A stretch of 64,000 bases of DNA from Georgenia thermotolerans (GTDB taxonomy: Bacteria > Actinomycetota > Actinomycetes > Actinomycetales > Actinomycetaceae), in contig NZ_VUKF01000019.1 in NCBI RefSeq assembly GCF_009193185.1, positions 25,095-89,094 on the forward strand, written 5' to 3'. The position numbers were made by a program, and so were the translations under genes. The first letter of the stretch is position 1. Every line of letters starts with the position of its first letter. The notes beneath the pieces were generated by a model, which made no database searches, was not told the DNA's origin, and saw only the letters and a program-made list of their open reading frames with translations. Below, one piece after another: positions 63,040-64,000 of this stretch.

Positions 63040-64000
63040 GCCGGCACCTCCTCGGCGGGGGTGGGCGCATGGTGGCGCAGGTCCGGCTCGCCCGCGGCGG
63101 TTTCAGGAGCGGCAGCGGGGCTGCCCACCCGCGCCCTTCTTGACGTCTCGCGCCCTTTTTGACGTCTCGCGCCATTGCGCCCGTGTTGACGTCTCGCGCC
63201 ATTGCGCGCTTCTTGACGTCTCGCGCCCTCCGGGGCGGCCAGGGCCAGCACGAGCTCGGCGGCCTCGGCCAGGTCGGCGGCCACCACCGGGGCGGCGGCG
63301 ACCTCCTCGCGGCGGGTCACCGGCGTGGGCACGAGCACCGCCCGCGCCCCGGCGGCCAGCGCGGCCCCGACGTCGGCGCCGATGTCGCCGACCACCACGC
63401 ACTCCCACGGCGCCACCCCCAGCGCCGCGGCGGCGCGCAGCACCATCCCGGGCGCGGGCTTGCGGCAGCCGCACCGGTCCCCGGGCCCGTGCGGGCACGC
63501 CTGGACGGTGTCGAAGCCGCCGAGCAGGTCCGCCGCTCGGTCGTTGACCGCCGACACCTGCGCCGGGGTGAGCAGGCCCCGGGCGACGCCGGACTGGTTG
63601 GTGACCAGCCCGACGGCCAGCCCGGCCGCCCGCAGCCGGCGCAGCGCCGCGGCGGCGCCGTCCACCGGCCGCACCTTGGCCGGGTCGCCGTTGTAGGGCT
63701 CGTCGTGGACCAGGGTGCCGTCCCGGTCGAACAGCACCGCCCGCACCGGCGGCGGCCACGCCGGGGCGCCGCGATAGTGAGCCGTGCCCCGGAGGTGGTG
63801 GGCGACGGCGGCCCACGGGATGACGGCGGAGGTGGCCGCCATGGTGGCCCACTCCCGGCCCCAGCCCTCCTCGCCCGGACCCGGCCCCGGCGCGATGCGC
63901 CGGGCGGCGAAGTCGGCGGTGAGCCCGGCCCAGGCGGCCCCGGCCACGGCGGCGAGGCCCGGGCGCCGCGCCGCGGCGGCCGCGGCGGCCAGCACCCCGG
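63036..64000 (-). CDS. gmhB: GT2-like / heptose-1,7-bisphosphate 7-phosphatase (HAD) fusion, 5' part outside window
   Basis: The frame enters from beyond the right edge. The first about 80 visible residues (ARRPGLAAVAGAAWAGLTADFAARRIAPGP, then helices to AVAHHLRG) look like the membrane-proximal end of a family 2 glycosyltransferase. Then comes a complete HAD-IIIA domain: AVLFDRDGTLVHDEPYNGD, GLVTNQSGVARG, ACPHGPGDRCGCRKPAPGM with the Cys/His zinc site of GmhB, and VVGDIGADVGAAL. GT2-HAD fusions are known in actinobacterial heptose clusters. The C-terminal about 60 residues are built from the 19/27-bp repeat (GARRQ units) and exceed the usual length. Confidence 0.88.
   Translation of the reverse strand, partial: GVLAAAAAAARRPGLAAVAGAAWAGLTADFAARRIAPGPGPGEEGWGREWATMAATSAVIPWAAVAHHLRGTAHYRGAPAWPPPVRAVLFDRDGTLVHDEPYNGDPAKVRPVDGAAAALRRLRAAGLAVGLVTNQSGVARGLLTPAQVSAVNDRAADLLGGFDTVQACPHGPGDRCGCRKPAPGMVLRAAAALGVAPWECVVVGDIGADVGAALAAGARAVLVPTPVTRREEVAAAPVVAADLAEAAELVLALAAPEGARRQEARNGARRQHGRNGARRQKGRETSRRARVGSPAAAPETAAGEPDLRHHAPTPAEEVPA
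63131..63222. repeat. 19/27-bp repeat array in the 3' end of gmhB
   Basis: Units start at 63131 and 63150 (19 bp), 63169 and 63196 (27 bp), each ending in TTGACGTCTC and beginning GCGCC. The reverse complement GAGACGTCAAGAAGGGCGC matches the 1.3-kb repeat unit in 16 of 19 positions. The array is translated as Gly-Ala-Arg-Arg-Gln repeats at the C-terminus of GmhB. Confidence 0.88.

Overview
The window looks like the chromosome of a high-GC (roughly 72-75 percent) actinobacterium. The signs are strong G/C third positions, frequent GTG starts, AAGGAG-type ribosome binding sites, ATGA/GTGA gene overlaps, an actinobacterial cold shock gene, YihY/BrkB membrane proteins and DUF4383/DUF998 membrane proteins. 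A Micrococcales member (Cellulomonas/Georgenia-like) is plausible, but I cannot prove it from sequence alone. I saw no rRNA, tRNA, CRISPR array, transposase or integrase.

Layout. (1) 1-2.4 kb: housekeeping genes (DUF3052-like fragment, CDF metal exporter, cytidine/blasticidin-type deaminase, Ogt) with a 19-bp tandem repeat. (2) 2.5-11 kb: a compact biosynthetic locus with a phosphopantetheinyl transferase, a dedicated aspartokinase, a diaminobutyrate aminotransferase, a 1356-aa membrane NRPS of the epsilon-poly-lysine synthetase (Pls) type and a secreted metzincin. The logical product is a homopolymer of 2,4-diaminobutyrate. (3) 11-22.8 kb: mixed housekeeping (GNAT, CspA, ABC exporter, acyltransferase, FAD dehydrogenase, membrane acyltransferase-like protein, a TetR-controlled hydrolase with a striking operator, CYTH protein, ABM protein with a His-rich loop). 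(4) 22.8-24.6 kb: a soxR locus with a SoxR-box promoter facing several very small genes, two of which are paralogues lying on either side of soxR. (5) 24.6-43 kb: threonine dehydratase, VOC protein, NmrA-like protein, K+ channel, Mn/Zn ABC importer behind a 20-bp palindrome, patatin, YihY protein, a hydrolase/HTH pair with overlapping divergent promoters, ECF sigma factor with membrane partner, YbdK ligase, nucleotidyltransferase, ATP-grasp protein and alcohol dehydrogenase. (6) 43.0-47.3 kb: an atypical lower-GC island holding an operon of SIR2-like NADase, HerA-type ATPase and KTSC-domain protein. This is a predicted anti-phage defence module, flanked by gene remnants (a MOSC gene fused out of frame to another truncated gene, and a start-less frame). 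(7) 47.6-53 kb: epimerase, Zn-dehydrogenase, small acidic proteins, a second YihY protein and a pyridoxamine-oxidase-fold protein. (8) 53-64 kb: glycan genes. A + strand operon (MBL-fold, GT2, UDP-xylose-synthase-like) converges on a - strand operon for heptose-nucleotide synthesis and transfer (GT2-GmhB fusion, GT9, two GTs, GmhA, HldE, SDR, GT9). All junctions in the - operon overlap by 1-4 bp except the 14-bp gap between hldE and the SDR.

How the parts work together. The polymer locus supplies its own precursor: Ask makes aspartyl phosphate, Asd encoded elsewhere gives the semialdehyde, and the aminotransferase gives Dab. It also encodes the polymerase, and the PPTase may activate the carrier domain. 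The heptose operon contains sedoheptulose-7-phosphate isomerase, kinase/nucleotidyltransferase and 7-phosphatase, so ADP- or similar heptose can be made and transferred to a surface glycan. The island probably acts by NAD depletion triggered through a SIR2-HerA complex. Several short repeat families (19, 27, 31 and 33 bp periods) sit just after stop codons or inside linkers and tails of genes, which suggests actively spreading small repeats in this genome.
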